A model generated the notes under the pieces. The model was not told the DNA's origin. It searched no databases and was given only the letters and a program-made list of their open reading frames with translations. Of a stretch of DNA of 64,000 bases, positions 18,632 to 27,981 are shown piece after piece (positions within the stretch are counted from its first letter, which is position 1; each line of letters begins with the position of its first letter). The DNA comes from Leptospira kemamanensis (lineage in GTDB: Bacteria > Spirochaetota > Leptospiria > Leptospirales > Leptospiraceae). Location of the stretch: assembly GCF_004769665.1 (NCBI RefSeq), contig NZ_RQGG01000036.1, forward strand, positions 62,001 through 126,000. The letters are read 5' to 3'. The translations under genes and the position numbers were made by a program.

Positions 18632-19984
18632 CTAAACTGTGTTTACTTGTTTTTCAGTAACTAAGTTGTACTTCAATTTGATTTGATCAATTTTTTCTTC
18701 CATTGATTTCCAAAGAGATTCTTTTTCTGGATGGAAAGTGCAAAGTACACCTTGTCTGATCAAATCAATGATCTCATCAATGGAGAAATCTAAAAATCGA
18801 TACAATTTAAAAAATTCGTACGTTAAGTTAACATTAAATATATCTGGATCATCTGTATTGATACAAAGCATCAAACCTTGGTCATAGTAGTATCGAACGG
18901 GATGGTTTTGTTCCTTACGAACATACTTTCCAGTAAACACATTCGATGTGACACAGATTTCGATTGGAATTTTGTTTTCTTTCATGTAACGAACAAGTTC
19001 TGGATCTTGGATGGCTGATGTTCCATGTCCAATTCGTTCCGCCTTACATAAGTTCACTGCATCCCAAATTGCCCAAGGGCCATCGTCTTCACCGGAGTGT
19101 GCTACACAACGTAAACCAGACTCACGCGCTATTTTAAAAACTTCAGCATAATCTTTTGCAGGGCCCATGAGTTCCGCCCCACCTAGTCCAATTCCAATCA
19201 CTTCTTTGTGTTTTAAACCTAAAACACGTTTGAGATTGTTCATCGCGTTTTCAGGACCAAAAGACCTAGAAACGTCCACAAGTAAACGAATTGAGATTCC
19301 ATCTTTCACTTCGATTTGGCGAATACGATTCACCATGACTTCGACCATTTCATCAAAATCCAAACCATTTTGAATGAACTTAGAAGGAGCAAAAAATGCC
19401 TCACAATAAACGATATTATTGGATCGAAGGTAATCTGCTAAACTGTCGATGAAGTATCCTAAATCGGATGCTTCTTTTACAGATCCTTGGACAAAAAAGA
19501 AAACTTGGATGAAACCATTGAGGTCTTTGAAATTGTATTTGTCTTCGAATTCTTGATCAGTGACTTCAATTCCATTCTTTTTGTATAAAAACTTAAGTGT
19601 TTCTTTATTCACACAAGCTTCTAAGTGTAAATGCACTTCTGTTTTGGGAATTTCGCGGATAAAATTGATGACGTCTTGTTCATTCGGATGAGGAACGGAG
19701 AGATCACCTGCAAGTAACGACTTTCTTTCTTTGAGAAGGGAAACTTGTTCTGCACTTTCCTCTCCCTCTTTCGGCAAAAGCCAAAGTGGTGGGTGGAGGA
19801 CAGGTAATTCCATTAAGGACACCCTTTCGTTTAAGAGGGTGTTGATTTGTTTATCAAAGGTAAGTTGGATCGTGGGCGAATACGGTCTGTCAGCTGGTAA
19901 ACGACTTTTTAAGCGGTTTAGTTCCGCAATGTCACGATCAATGACAGCAATTCGGCTTAGGATTTCAGAAAAAGGAACTTCCAT
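18632..19984 (-). CDS. add: Adenosine deaminase family protein with long N-terminal extension
   Basis: The catalytic domain starts near residue 112. It has the metal motif HLHLE (118-122), then AHSGEDDGPWAIWDAV with catalytic His and Glu, RIGHGTSA, and NTDDPDIFN with the metal-binding Asp; all family catalytic positions are present. It should deaminate adenosine (or a related aminopurine) to inosine in purine salvage. The first 105 residues are charged and helical (RDIAELNRLKSRL) and absent from typical adenosine deaminases of about 330-350 residues. Family certain; substrate probable. Confidence 0.87.
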   Translation of the reverse strand: MEVPFSEILSRIAVIDRDIAELNRLKSRLPADRPYSPTIQLTFDKQINTLLNERVSLMELPVLHPPLWLLPKEGEESAEQVSLLKERKSLLAGDLSVPHPNEQDVINFIREIPKTEVHLHLEACVNKETLKFLYKKNGIEVTDQEFEDKYNFKDLNGFIQVFFFVQGSVKEASDLGYFIDSLADYLRSNNIVYCEAFFAPSKFIQNGLDFDEMVEVMVNRIRQIEVKDGISIRLLVDVSRSFGPENAMNNLKRVLGLKHKEVIGIGLGGAELMGPAKDYAEVFKIARESGLRCVAHSGEDDGPWAIWDAVNLCKAERIGHGTSAIQDPELVRYMKENKIPIEICVTSNVFTGKYVRKEQNHPVRYYYDQGLMLCINTDDPDIFNVNLTYEFFKLYRFLDFSIDEIIDLIRQGVLCTFHPEKESLWKSMEEKIDQIKLKYNLVTEKQVNTV

Positions 19985-20134
19985 GTTCCAGGAAAGAATG
20001 CCGAATTTGGTGAGTGCCTACAAGTAGATTTTTAAACCTTGGGTGAAAATCCCTATTTAGCTTTGAAAAATCCCGTCGATAGGAAGTTTCGGAGCGGAAA
20101 AGACTGGAAATTTTTTCCGAATTATGTCGTATAA

Positions 20135-21334
20135 ATGAATATGCTCACATCTCGTAAAACCTTCCTACCGTTTGCACTTCCTTCCATTTCCGAAGATGCA
20201 ATTGAAGAAGTGGCCCAGGTCCTTAGATCCGGTTGGGTGACTTCTGGACCGAAAGTAAAACAATTCGAGATGGAGTTTGGTGACTTTGTAGGAAGTAAGG
20301 AAACCATCGCTGTGAACTCAGCCACCGCGGGTTTACACTTGGCTTTGGAAGCTATCGGTCTCACCTCAAATGATGCAGCCATCACAAGTTCCATTACCTT
20401 TACGGCTACAACCGAAGTCATTTGTTACTTCGGAGCTGAACCCATTTTAACCGATGTGGATCCCGTTCATAACCTCATGACTCCAGAAACTCTGGAAGGA
20501 ACGATTCAATCCAAATGCAAATGGAACGGGAAAGAACTCACGAGTAAAAAAACCGGAAAACGAATCAAAGCAATTCTCCCTGTCCACCTAGCAGGTTATA
20601 CCTGTGACATGGAATCCATCCTTTCCATTGCCAAAAAATACAATCTCTTTGTCATTGAAGATGCAGCGCACGCCTTCCCAGCAGTTCATAAAAATAAAAT
20701 GATTGGGACTTGGGGAGATTTTACTGTTTTCAGTTTTTATGCCACCAAAGGCATTACTACTGGAGAAGGTGGTATGATCACTACGCATCACAAAGAGTAT
20801 GCGGAAAGAATACGTCGGATGCGACTTCACGGAATCAATCGAGATGCTTTTAATCGACCTGGTTGGTACTATGAAGTGGTAGATGCTGGTTACAAATACA
20901 ATATGACAGACATTGCTGCGGCACTTGGCATTGTGCAACTCAAAGAATCACATGGGTTTTGGGAAAGAAGGACAGAGATCGCCAAACATTATAATGTTGC
21001 ATTTTCAGAACTCAAAGGAGTTAAACTTCCCAAAGAAGATGAAAACGGAATCCATAGTTGGCATTTGTATCGAATAGAAATTGATCCCAAAATCGCAAAA
21101 ATAGGCCGCGACACTCTTGTAGAAGAATTAAAAGAACGAAATATTGGAACAAGTTTACATTTCATTCCCATCTTCGAACATCCTTACTACAAAAAAACAT
21201 ATGGATTCCAAAGAAAAGATTATCCGAATGCTTGTCTTATGTATGATCGCTCTGTTTCGCTACCTTTGTTTGCTGGGATGACAAAAACAGATGAAAAAGA
21301 TGTGATCGATGCCATGAAAGAGTTATTAGGATAA
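20135..21334 (+). CDS. DegT/DnrJ/EryC1/StrS-family PLP aminotransferase
   Basis: A 399-residue sugar aminotransferase-type protein. PLP lysine K205 lies in FYATKGITTGEGG, and the preceding EDAAHAFPA motif holds the PLP-contacting Asp. The family makes amino sugars for surface polysaccharides by transamination of keto-sugar nucleotides. No other sugar genes lie nearby, so the product cannot be assigned. No ribosome binding site precedes the ATG; a four-codon frame (ATG at 20124, TGA at 20136) overlaps it and could couple translation. Confidence 0.9.
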   Translation: MNMLTSRKTFLPFALPSISEDAIEEVAQVLRSGWVTSGPKVKQFEMEFGDFVGSKETIAVNSATAGLHLALEAIGLTSNDAAITSSITFTATTEVICYFGAEPILTDVDPVHNLMTPETLEGTIQSKCKWNGKELTSKKTGKRIKAILPVHLAGYTCDMESILSIAKKYNLFVIEDAAHAFPAVHKNKMIGTWGDFTVFSFYATKGITTGEGGMITTHHKEYAERIRRMRLHGINRDAFNRPGWYYEVVDAGYKYNMTDIAAALGIVQLKESHGFWERRTEIAKHYNVAFSELKGVKLPKEDENGIHSWHLYRIEIDPKIAKIGRDTLVEELKERNIGTSLHFIPIFEHPYYKKTYGFQRKDYPNACLMYDRSVSLPLFAGMTKTDEKDVIDAMKELLG

Positions 21335-21356
21335 CAAACCTTTCTCCAATTCGATT

Positions 21357-22181
21357 TTACTTTGTATTGGTTCGGGATTCATAAAATTCCGAATCATACA
21401 AACGTAACAACTCCAAAAGACCAGTGATAAATTCTATTTCTGTTCCATCCGCTTTTCTTCGAATCCAAAACCCAACAAGTTCTTTTACAATCTGAGAATC
21501 CATTTTCTCATCGCCTGGAAAAACTTTAAATTTTGAAGCCTCTTCAGGATCCTCATTGTCCGTATAGGCTGGGTATAAAAACAAAATAAATCGATCTAAA
21601 TAAAATGGATCCAATCTAGATTCGTCCACTAACATCAAATAACGATCTGCTTCCTTTCGAAAAAATTGAGGATTTGAATCTAATTTTTGATAAACGATGA
21701 AAAATTCTCTCGCAGTTTGTTTGATCCATTCCTCATAAATCGGTTTGGTGATCAAAAAAAACTTAGAACTCTGCTTAGCAGGTAGTAAATATTCTCTTAA
21801 TTTTTTTGGAAATTCTGGATTGTAATGACCAAACTCATATGGGTGATTCCTCTCTAAATAATATTTCGAATGAGGACCAAATAGAAAAATAGGAATCCCT
21901 AAATATTCCGAAAGCTTATGTACACTCAGAACTGTTTGGACTTTGCAAAATACTTTGTGATAAGAAGTTTCCTTTTCACAATACAAACCAATTTTTGGAA
22001 ATTGAATCCAAGTGGTTTCCACTAATTCTTTGAACTTTTGTTCCCTCTCCACTCCTTTCCCCTTTGAGAAAAAAGGTAAGAAAGGTTGCAGAAACGTACA
22101 AGAAAGACAAAGAACTAAGGAAAGTTTACTTAATTTTATAAGTAATTTCAGCAGGTAAATTCTCCCATTCTGAATTAGCAT
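21357..22181 (-). CDS. Hypothetical secreted protein, probable lipoprotein
   Basis: A 274-residue protein with a hydrophobic leader and a possible lipobox CLSC (Cys28). The body is rich in aromatic and charged residues (LGIPIFLFGPHSKYYLERNHPYEFGHYNPEF) without recognisable motifs. It starts 56 bp inside the 3' end of the beta-propeller gene, which itself overlaps the M50 protease gene, so the three form one operon. Family not recognised. Confidence 0.65.
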   Translation of the reverse strand: MLIQNGRIYLLKLLIKLSKLSLVLCLSCTFLQPFLPFFSKGKGVEREQKFKELVETTWIQFPKIGLYCEKETSYHKVFCKVQTVLSVHKLSEYLGIPIFLFGPHSKYYLERNHPYEFGHYNPEFPKKLREYLLPAKQSSKFFLITKPIYEEWIKQTAREFFIVYQKLDSNPQFFRKEADRYLMLVDESRLDPFYLDRFILFLYPAYTDNEDPEEASKFKVFPGDEKMDSQIVKELVGFWIRRKADGTEIEFITGLLELLRLYDSEFYESRTNTK

Positions 22182-23523
22182 CTTTACGAAAGTAAACTGG
22201 AGAAATCGAATTTTTCAAATTCAAACTTTGGTATAAAATCAAATCTGTTTCCTTTTTCTCAAAATATCGTTTGTCTGAATTACTTCCCAAACCCAAATCC
22301 GCAATCGGAATCCAACCATAACCTAACAAAAATACAGATAGAGAATCAACAATGGATTTTGGTTTTCCTTTTTCAAATCGAATCATACGAAAGGATTGAA
22401 CAGGAATGCCATTTTGTTTCATATTTTCTTTGAAGTCTGATAAACTAATACTAGTTTGCCTTGCTTGGTAAATTAAGTCCAAATAATCACGTGTTGTTAA
22501 CTTCAGATCCTCTTGCGGTTTTTCATAAAAAGGAATCACATCATTAGGGTAAGTTGCCTCTTTGTCTAAATAATCATCCGTCACATAGTATTTGATGAAT
22601 TGATTTTTAGAGGAAAATTTATACTTCACAACTTGTTCGCCAGGTAAATCTTCAATGGATAATTTTTTCAAATGGACTCGGTTTCTTTGGATGAAGGATG
22701 GAGAATAAGAAGTATCAGTAAATTTAACTCCGCGAATCCTTTGTTGTTCATTGGATGGTGGATGTAGGATGGCAATTTGCGCTTTCGATAGGGAAACCGA
22801 ATCTAGTTTGAACTTAAGTGTAACCTCTAAGTTAAACTCTTCTTCTCCAGAAGCAATGAATCGTTCAGTTTCAATGAAGGGAATGTTTTTGATTTCTTTA
22901 TTTTCCCGGTCCACAACCCAAAGTTTAGATCCACTGAGTAACACACCTCTAACTGAGCGTAAATTGGTTTTGATCGATCCTGTAATTTTACCCGATTTCG
23001 TATCATAACGGTAGATACTATTATCTGCTGAGTCTGAAATCCAAAGAGAGTCCCTACCATAACAAATATCTCTTGGTCTAGTGCGATCTGTGAAAAACCC
23101 ACCAATCAATAGTGAGGTGGATTGGTCGTAAATTTGCACTTTTCCAGAATCCAAATCTAAAATATAATAATAATTACCAACACTGGCAATGCCTGCAACG
23201 TTCGCCAATGGAATCGAAATTTTATCTGTGATCCCACCTGAGTTTGGATCTAATTTCAAAATTTGTTTTGGTGCTACGACTAAAATTTTACCTTCCCGAG
23301 AATCAAAACTAATCCCTCGTAAATTCGCCAAACCTAAGTTATAAATTTCTTGTTTCCCAATTTCATTGATTTTAATAATAGCACGACGATTTGTATCTAT
23401 ATACCAGAAATTGACTCCGTCCCAAGCAAGTCCATATGCCTTATCCGAAAGTTTGTATTCCTTACTTTCTTGAGCTACAATGGAAAAGGCCAATACCAAT
23501 ACTAAGATCCAAAAACGTTTCAT
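22126..23523 (-). CDS. Periplasmic beta-propeller protein with degenerate transglutaminase-like C-terminus
   Basis: A 465-residue protein with a signal peptide (MKRFWILVLVLAFSIVAQ). Residues about 25-220 hold five NHL/YVTN-like repeats (GLAWDGVNFWYID; LWISDSADNSIYRYD; LWVVDRENKEI) that form propeller blades. The C-terminal part (about 340-430) has the spacing of a transglutaminase core (NGIPVQSFRMI, then YGWIPIAD), but neither the catalytic Cys nor the His is evident. It may be a scaffold or sensor. It overlaps the M50 protease gene upstream by 4 bp. Confidence 0.65.
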   Translation of the reverse strand: MKRFWILVLVLAFSIVAQESKEYKLSDKAYGLAWDGVNFWYIDTNRRAIIKINEIGKQEIYNLGLANLRGISFDSREGKILVVAPKQILKLDPNSGGITDKISIPLANVAGIASVGNYYYILDLDSGKVQIYDQSTSLLIGGFFTDRTRPRDICYGRDSLWISDSADNSIYRYDTKSGKITGSIKTNLRSVRGVLLSGSKLWVVDRENKEIKNIPFIETERFIASGEEEFNLEVTLKFKLDSVSLSKAQIAILHPPSNEQQRIRGVKFTDTSYSPSFIQRNRVHLKKLSIEDLPGEQVVKYKFSSKNQFIKYYVTDDYLDKEATYPNDVIPFYEKPQEDLKLTTRDYLDLIYQARQTSISLSDFKENMKQNGIPVQSFRMIRFEKGKPKSIVDSLSVFLLGYGWIPIADLGLGSNSDKRYFEKKETDLILYQSLNLKNSISPVYFRKDANSEWENLPAEITYKIK

Positions 23524-24542
23524 TCGCTTATACCTACTGTCTTAACTATCAGACGAAATAGATCATCGAGTAAAGTAGGATTATCATATTCGGAACCAAC
23601 GATAATTGGTTTTGGAACAAAAATGATTAGGAAAGATACTAAAATTATAATTCCAAACACAAATCGAGTATTTCCAATTCCATGTATGGCATCTTTGATA
23701 AATGGATGTTCCACTTTTAACACATAATAAATCAAAAAACCCCAAATTAACCAAGTGAAATGTATCAGTGCAAAGATTAAAAAGAATCCAAATAAAATAT
23801 GAATCCATTTTCGATAGGATTCGCCAAACATTGAATAAATTACATGTCCACCATCCAATTGGCCAAAAGGAAGTAAATTGATAGCAGTGATGAGTAGCCC
23901 CACCCATCCTGCCTTTGCTAACGGATGAGCTTGGATATCCATTGTGGCAAAGTCAATGGGTCCTAATATCCACTGAGTGCTAAAATAGGTAAATGCACTA
24001 TCACCAAAAAATAAAAAACCGGATCGATCAAAGTGAGCCGGAATTTCCATCACCTTAGAGAAAGAAATTCCAATTGTCCAAGCGATCAGAGATAAAATTA
24101 AACTAGCAGCAGGGCCACCGATTCCAATATCAAATAAAACTTTTTTATCAGGAATTTGATCTTTGATTTTAATCACTGCTCCCATCGTGCCAATTGGACC
24201 AAAAGGAAGGGGAATAAAATAAGGTAAAGTTGCTCTCACTCCATAATAACGAGCGGGAAGATAATGTCCCATCTCATGAGCAAGTAAAATGAATAAAAGC
24301 GAAACGGAATAAGGCCAATTTTCAAAAAAGTAGAGTTTATAATTCTCTAATGTTTGCGGCACTTCCGGGTTCAAAAAGATATCAGAGTATGTTAAAGTCA
24401 AAAATGTAAAAAAGAATAATAGAAGATGAGTTGTTTTTTTGGATTCCAAAGTCGGACAACCTAGAAAATAGAATTTAGTTTCAGTAAATATAAATTTCCA
24501 AAAGAATGAATTAGATTCCCAAGTTCCTAATTGGGTTTTCAA
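23520..24542 (-). CDS. M50-family intramembrane metalloprotease (site-2 protease type)
   Basis: A 340-residue polytopic membrane protein. It shows the zinc motif HEMGH (H89, E90, H93) in one helix and NLLPFGQLDGGH (about 222-233, third ligand D230) in another, the two halves of the S2P active site. Such proteases cut single-pass membrane substrates such as anti-sigma factors. It has no PDZ domain, placing it nearer the compact S2P-like group than RseP. It overlaps the propeller gene downstream by 4 bp, suggesting linked function in the envelope. The substrate is unknown. Confidence 0.88.
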   Translation of the reverse strand: MKTQLGTWESNSFFWKFIFTETKFYFLGCPTLESKKTTHLLLFFFTFLTLTYSDIFLNPEVPQTLENYKLYFFENWPYSVSLLFILLAHEMGHYLPARYYGVRATLPYFIPLPFGPIGTMGAVIKIKDQIPDKKVLFDIGIGGPAASLILSLIAWTIGISFSKVMEIPAHFDRSGFLFFGDSAFTYFSTQWILGPIDFATMDIQAHPLAKAGWVGLLITAINLLPFGQLDGGHVIYSMFGESYRKWIHILFGFFLIFALIHFTWLIWGFLIYYVLKVEHPFIKDAIHGIGNTRFVFGIIILVSFLIIFVPKPIIVGSEYDNPTLLDDLFRLIVKTVGISE

Positions 24543-24624
24543 CGAGTCTTAAGAAAAATATTGTTCCACTTTCATTTAGGATCGTTAGAACTGTCTAAGG
24601 GTAGATTCTTTTCCCGACAAATCG

Positions 24625-25341
24625 ATGTTTGAAAATATAAAAATTATAAAAAAATTTGACCCGGCGGCTAAATCCTATTTAGAAATCATCCTCTGTTACC
24701 CAGGATTACACGCTTTATGGTTACATAAATTTGCCCATTTACTCTACCGACTTCGTTTGCCCATCGTACCTCGGCTTTTTAACTATCTGAGCCGTTTTCT
24801 CACGGGAATTGACATCCATCCAGGGGCCAAAATTGCACCAGGTGTTTTCATCGATCATGGTGCAGGTGTCGTGATTGGGGAAACAGCGATTGTCGGTGCG
24901 GGTTCCTTAATTTTCCAAGGAGTTACCTTAGGGGGAACTGGGAAAGAAACAGGAAAACGCCACCCCACCATTGGGAAAAATGTCGTGATTGGCGCTGGAG
25001 CCAAAATTTTAGGAAATATCGTCGTTGAGGATCATGTTCGAATTGGAGCTGGTTCCGTAGTCATGAGAAATGTCCCTGCTGGTTGTACCGTTGTAGGCAT
25101 TCCAGGGAAAGTGGTAAAAGCGGGTGATGGAACATCGGATAGCGTTGAGCAGATGTTGGAACACAACCAAATGCCAGATCCAATTGCTAAGGTGTTTTCT
25201 GTTTTATTAGAAAAAGTGGAAACCCAACAACAACTCATCAACAAACTCTACGAAAAACAACAGTTACTCGAAAGGACAACCACTCCACAACCGGAAGATG
25301 ATTTATTTTTGCAAGAATTCATCCATGGAGATGGAATTTAA
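24625..25341 (+). CDS. cysE: Serine O-acetyltransferase
   Basis: A 238-residue enzyme of the short CysE type. An N-terminal helical part (HALWLHKFAHLLYR) is followed by a left-handed beta-helix of hexapeptide repeats, with the CysE signature GAKIAPGVFIDHGAGVVIGE, the GGTGKETGKRHPTIG active-site loop, and VVGIPGKVV at the end of the helix. It transfers acetyl from acetyl-CoA to L-serine, the first step of cysteine synthesis. The C-terminal coil (about 195-238) could bind a partner such as CysK. It overlaps the convergent gene by 4 bp. Confidence 0.93.
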   Translation: MFENIKIIKKFDPAAKSYLEIILCYPGLHALWLHKFAHLLYRLRLPIVPRLFNYLSRFLTGIDIHPGAKIAPGVFIDHGAGVVIGETAIVGAGSLIFQGVTLGGTGKETGKRHPTIGKNVVIGAGAKILGNIVVEDHVRIGAGSVVMRNVPAGCTVVGIPGKVVKAGDGTSDSVEQMLEHNQMPDPIAKVFSVLLEKVETQQQLINKLYEKQQLLERTTTPQPEDDLFLQEFIHGDGI

Positions 25342-26168
25342 AATTCTTTTAATAACTCAGTTTTTTTCCTTTGGTATTCTTCATCTGTAATCAGTTTATT
25401 CTTTCGCATCTCTTCTAAGATTTTTAATTTTTCAGGAACGGATTTCCATTGGTCCGATTCTTTGGGTGGGTTGTCATCTTCTTTCGGATAACGATACAAA
25501 GGTGGACTAGGCATCAGATCCATTTGTTGATATACAATCACATTCCCATAAATCAATTTCTTGAGAGAAGTTTTGTCTTGGTACAAACTGAGGGAATCTT
25601 TATTTTTAATCCAAAGTTCTGGTTTATAAATGGGTTTGATGGGACGGGGTAAAAAAATGACCCAGTCTTCAAAAGAATATTGTGTCGGAAAACTAATGTT
25701 TGTATTGATTTCCTGAAATAAAATGACAAGCCCCTCTTTTGTTCCCAGAATATAAAAACTAGTTTTAAGAATTTTTACATTCGGTGATAAGAGATCATCA
25801 ATCTTGAAGATACAAAGATAAACCTTCTTCTCTTGTTTTTCTCTGATTTTTTGTGCAAATTTTTGTATATCGGATAAATAGGAATCTGGAACCAACTGGT
25901 CCCAATCTTCATATGCCAAAACTCCTCGTTTGTATTGAATGGAAGATAGGATTTTCGGTAAGTCGTTAAAATGATCCGAACTCAATTCGTATTGTGTTAG
26001 GTTTTTGGGAAATAATTCTTTCCAATCTTCCTCTTCTACTTCAAAAAAAGCAATGGATGCGGTGGAATCAATTAACTTGATTTTTTGTTGCAATTGTATG
26101 CATGAAGAATGAAAAAAAACAAAAAACAAAACAAAAGATATTTTTGCACTTGCCGTTAATGAACTCAT
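25338..26168 (-). CDS. Hypothetical lipoprotein with SHOCT-like C-terminus
   Basis: The ATG at 26168 gives a 276-residue protein with a clean lipoprotein signal and lipobox HSSC (C23). An in-frame ATG at 26249 would add 27 mostly basic residues and is less likely. The last 30 residues (KLKILEEMRKNKLITDEEY, then a Lys-rich helix) match the SHOCT short C-terminal pattern. The rest is unassigned. Its start codon interlocks with that of the divergent gene (CATG at 26166-26169), and neither gene has a clear ribosome binding site. Confidence 0.65.
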   Translation of the reverse strand: MSSLTASAKISFVLFFVFFHSSCIQLQQKIKLIDSTASIAFFEVEEEDWKELFPKNLTQYELSSDHFNDLPKILSSIQYKRGVLAYEDWDQLVPDSYLSDIQKFAQKIREKQEKKVYLCIFKIDDLLSPNVKILKTSFYILGTKEGLVILFQEINTNISFPTQYSFEDWVIFLPRPIKPIYKPELWIKNKDSLSLYQDKTSLKKLIYGNVIVYQQMDLMPSPPLYRYPKEDDNPPKESDQWKSVPEKLKILEEMRKNKLITDEEYQRKKTELLKEF

Positions 26169-26676
26169 GAACCAAAATTTTGTTGTGCGAAGAACTTCCC
26201 TATTCTTTCTATTTTTCTTTTTCTTCGCACCACTCACAGCCGATTCCATACCACAATTTCAAATGAAGGACCAATATGGGCAATCGTATTCTGACCACAC
26301 TGTGAAGGGAAAACCTATTGTACTCATGGGATGTTTTTTACGAGATGTGGAAGTCTGCCGAAAACAAGGCCGCAAACTCTATTGGAAAATGCAAAATTTG
26401 TTGTGGAAGGATAGCAACAAAGTCAATTTTTTGATGTACTTAGATCTAAAAGAATCAAACAAATTGGTTGAGGACTATATCGAAGAGTCTAAACACAAAC
26501 AATACGAAACGATTTTATTAGATCGCAAAGGCCAGTTGGCAAATGGCCTATCCAGGGGAGAAGTTTTCATCCGGATTTATAATAAATCAGGAAAACTATT
26601 ATCCTCTTCCTACAAATCCGAAATAGAGGAAACACTCATCCAAGAAGTTTATGAAATTCTCAAAAAAGAAATCTAA
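26167..26676 (+). CDS. Secreted thioredoxin-fold-like protein
   Basis: A 169-residue protein with a signal peptide (hydrophobic run of Phe and Leu, about 11-22). The mature part begins IPQFQMKDQYGQSYSDHTVKG, the opening of TlpA/AhpC-type thioredoxin folds, then has a strand IVLMGCFL and a Cys ten residues later (DVEVCRKQG). There is no CxxC, so disulphide reductase activity is doubtful. The next gene starts 26 bp inside its end. The start codon overlaps that of the divergent lipoprotein gene. Confidence 0.6.
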   Translation: MNQNFVVRRTSLFFLFFFFFAPLTADSIPQFQMKDQYGQSYSDHTVKGKPIVLMGCFLRDVEVCRKQGRKLYWKMQNLLWKDSNKVNFLMYLDLKESNKLVEDYIEESKHKQYETILLDRKGQLANGLSRGEVFIRIYNKSGKLLSSSYKSEIEETLIQEVYEILKKEI

Positions 26677-27874
26677 TCTCTCTTTTCTCTTTGTTCTCTT
26701 ACTCATTACATTTGGTTTCCATCACTGTTTGCACAAAAACCTAGAACAATACCAATTTTGGACTGGATACGACCACTTACAAAAATCCATCAAAGCCACT
26801 GCCAAAAACGATGTTTACTTAGCCGCTCTCGCAGGTTCCTTGTCAGACGAAAATGAATCTCAACTTTTCAAAAACGCAGATGGGTTTCCAATCGTCACTT
26901 TAACAGGACGAAAGGATCAAAATCAAAACTGGACGATGAGATGGAATGAATTAGATCCAAAACAATACGATTATTATGCGAATGTGACATACACTCCCAA
27001 ATCATGGGAAGAAAAAGAAATTTATGCAGTGGAACGAAAAATCATTCACAAACTCTATGGTTACCAACCAAAAGATTTTTTCCAATGGCTAAACGAATTT
27101 GCTTTGGTTGTCAACGATCATAACGCTTATCAGAATTTAAAATCCAGTTCGAAAAACTTACAGTTTCTTTGTAGTGTGATGGCTTGTCACATCACAGAAA
27201 CAGCCGAATGGCATACACTTGAGTTTACCATCAACGAAACCACCAAGGCAAAGTTTCCTGGTTTTTACCAACGGTCTGGATCACGTTTAGAAAAATCGAA
27301 ACTCAATATCACAATTTGGGATAAAACCAATCCTACCCATCGATTGAAGATTACAAACCAAGGCAAAACCTTAATTTTCCATTTTCCAGTAAACCCATCT
27401 AAGGATTATTTTTACTCTCCTAAAGAAATCCATTTCCTTGGGGATATCGAAATTCGTTCTTTTGGAATCACTGTCAAGATAGACAATTTAGAATACCGAT
27501 TGAAAACCATTTTAGAAAAGGACACAGACACCCTTCATGGAAATTTTATTCGTATTGGAAAAAAGGAAATTAACGGTAATTTCTTTTATGTGATCCCACA
27601 AGGATTGGTGAACTTTTTCATTCCTGGAAACATGGATGAATACTTTGATGAATTTTTTACCTTACTCATTCAGGGAACACAAGGGAAAGGTGGGTCTCAA
27701 ATCCATGCCAAATTCCAAAGAACAAAACAAGGACAAGTGAATACAATCACCACTTACAACGAAATCAAACGAAAGAAATTTTCTCTTTTTGGAAATGATG
27801 ATTCTCAAAAAGCAAGTAACGATTTTGATTTCTTTGCCGCATGGGAAGAAGCCATGTTAGGTGACTTAAAATAA
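26651..27874 (+). CDS. Hypothetical lipoprotein
   Basis: A 407-residue protein with a signal peptide and lipobox-like FHHC (C26). The mature part has beta-rich segments and no catalytic motif. It overlaps the preceding secreted-protein gene by 26 bp, so both are probably made together. Much of it looks like an extended beta-sheet (DIEIRSFGITVKIDNLEYRL). Family not recognised; probably an envelope protein specific to Leptospira or its relatives. Confidence 0.65.
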   Translation: MKFSKKKSNLSFLFVLLLITFGFHHCLHKNLEQYQFWTGYDHLQKSIKATAKNDVYLAALAGSLSDENESQLFKNADGFPIVTLTGRKDQNQNWTMRWNELDPKQYDYYANVTYTPKSWEEKEIYAVERKIIHKLYGYQPKDFFQWLNEFALVVNDHNAYQNLKSSSKNLQFLCSVMACHITETAEWHTLEFTINETTKAKFPGFYQRSGSRLEKSKLNITIWDKTNPTHRLKITNQGKTLIFHFPVNPSKDYFYSPKEIHFLGDIEIRSFGITVKIDNLEYRLKTILEKDTDTLHGNFIRIGKKEINGNFFYVIPQGLVNFFIPGNMDEYFDEFFTLLIQGTQGKGGSQIHAKFQRTKQGQVNTITTYNEIKRKKFSLFGNDDSQKASNDFDFFAAWEEAMLGDLK

Positions 27875-27981
27875 AATCTAATTTGAAAAAGATTCGTTAA
27901 CATTGATTGCGCTGAACTTGGGTTTAGACTTTGGTCTTAATCCAACTATCAATTCCATTTCTACTGGATATTTTGATCTTG

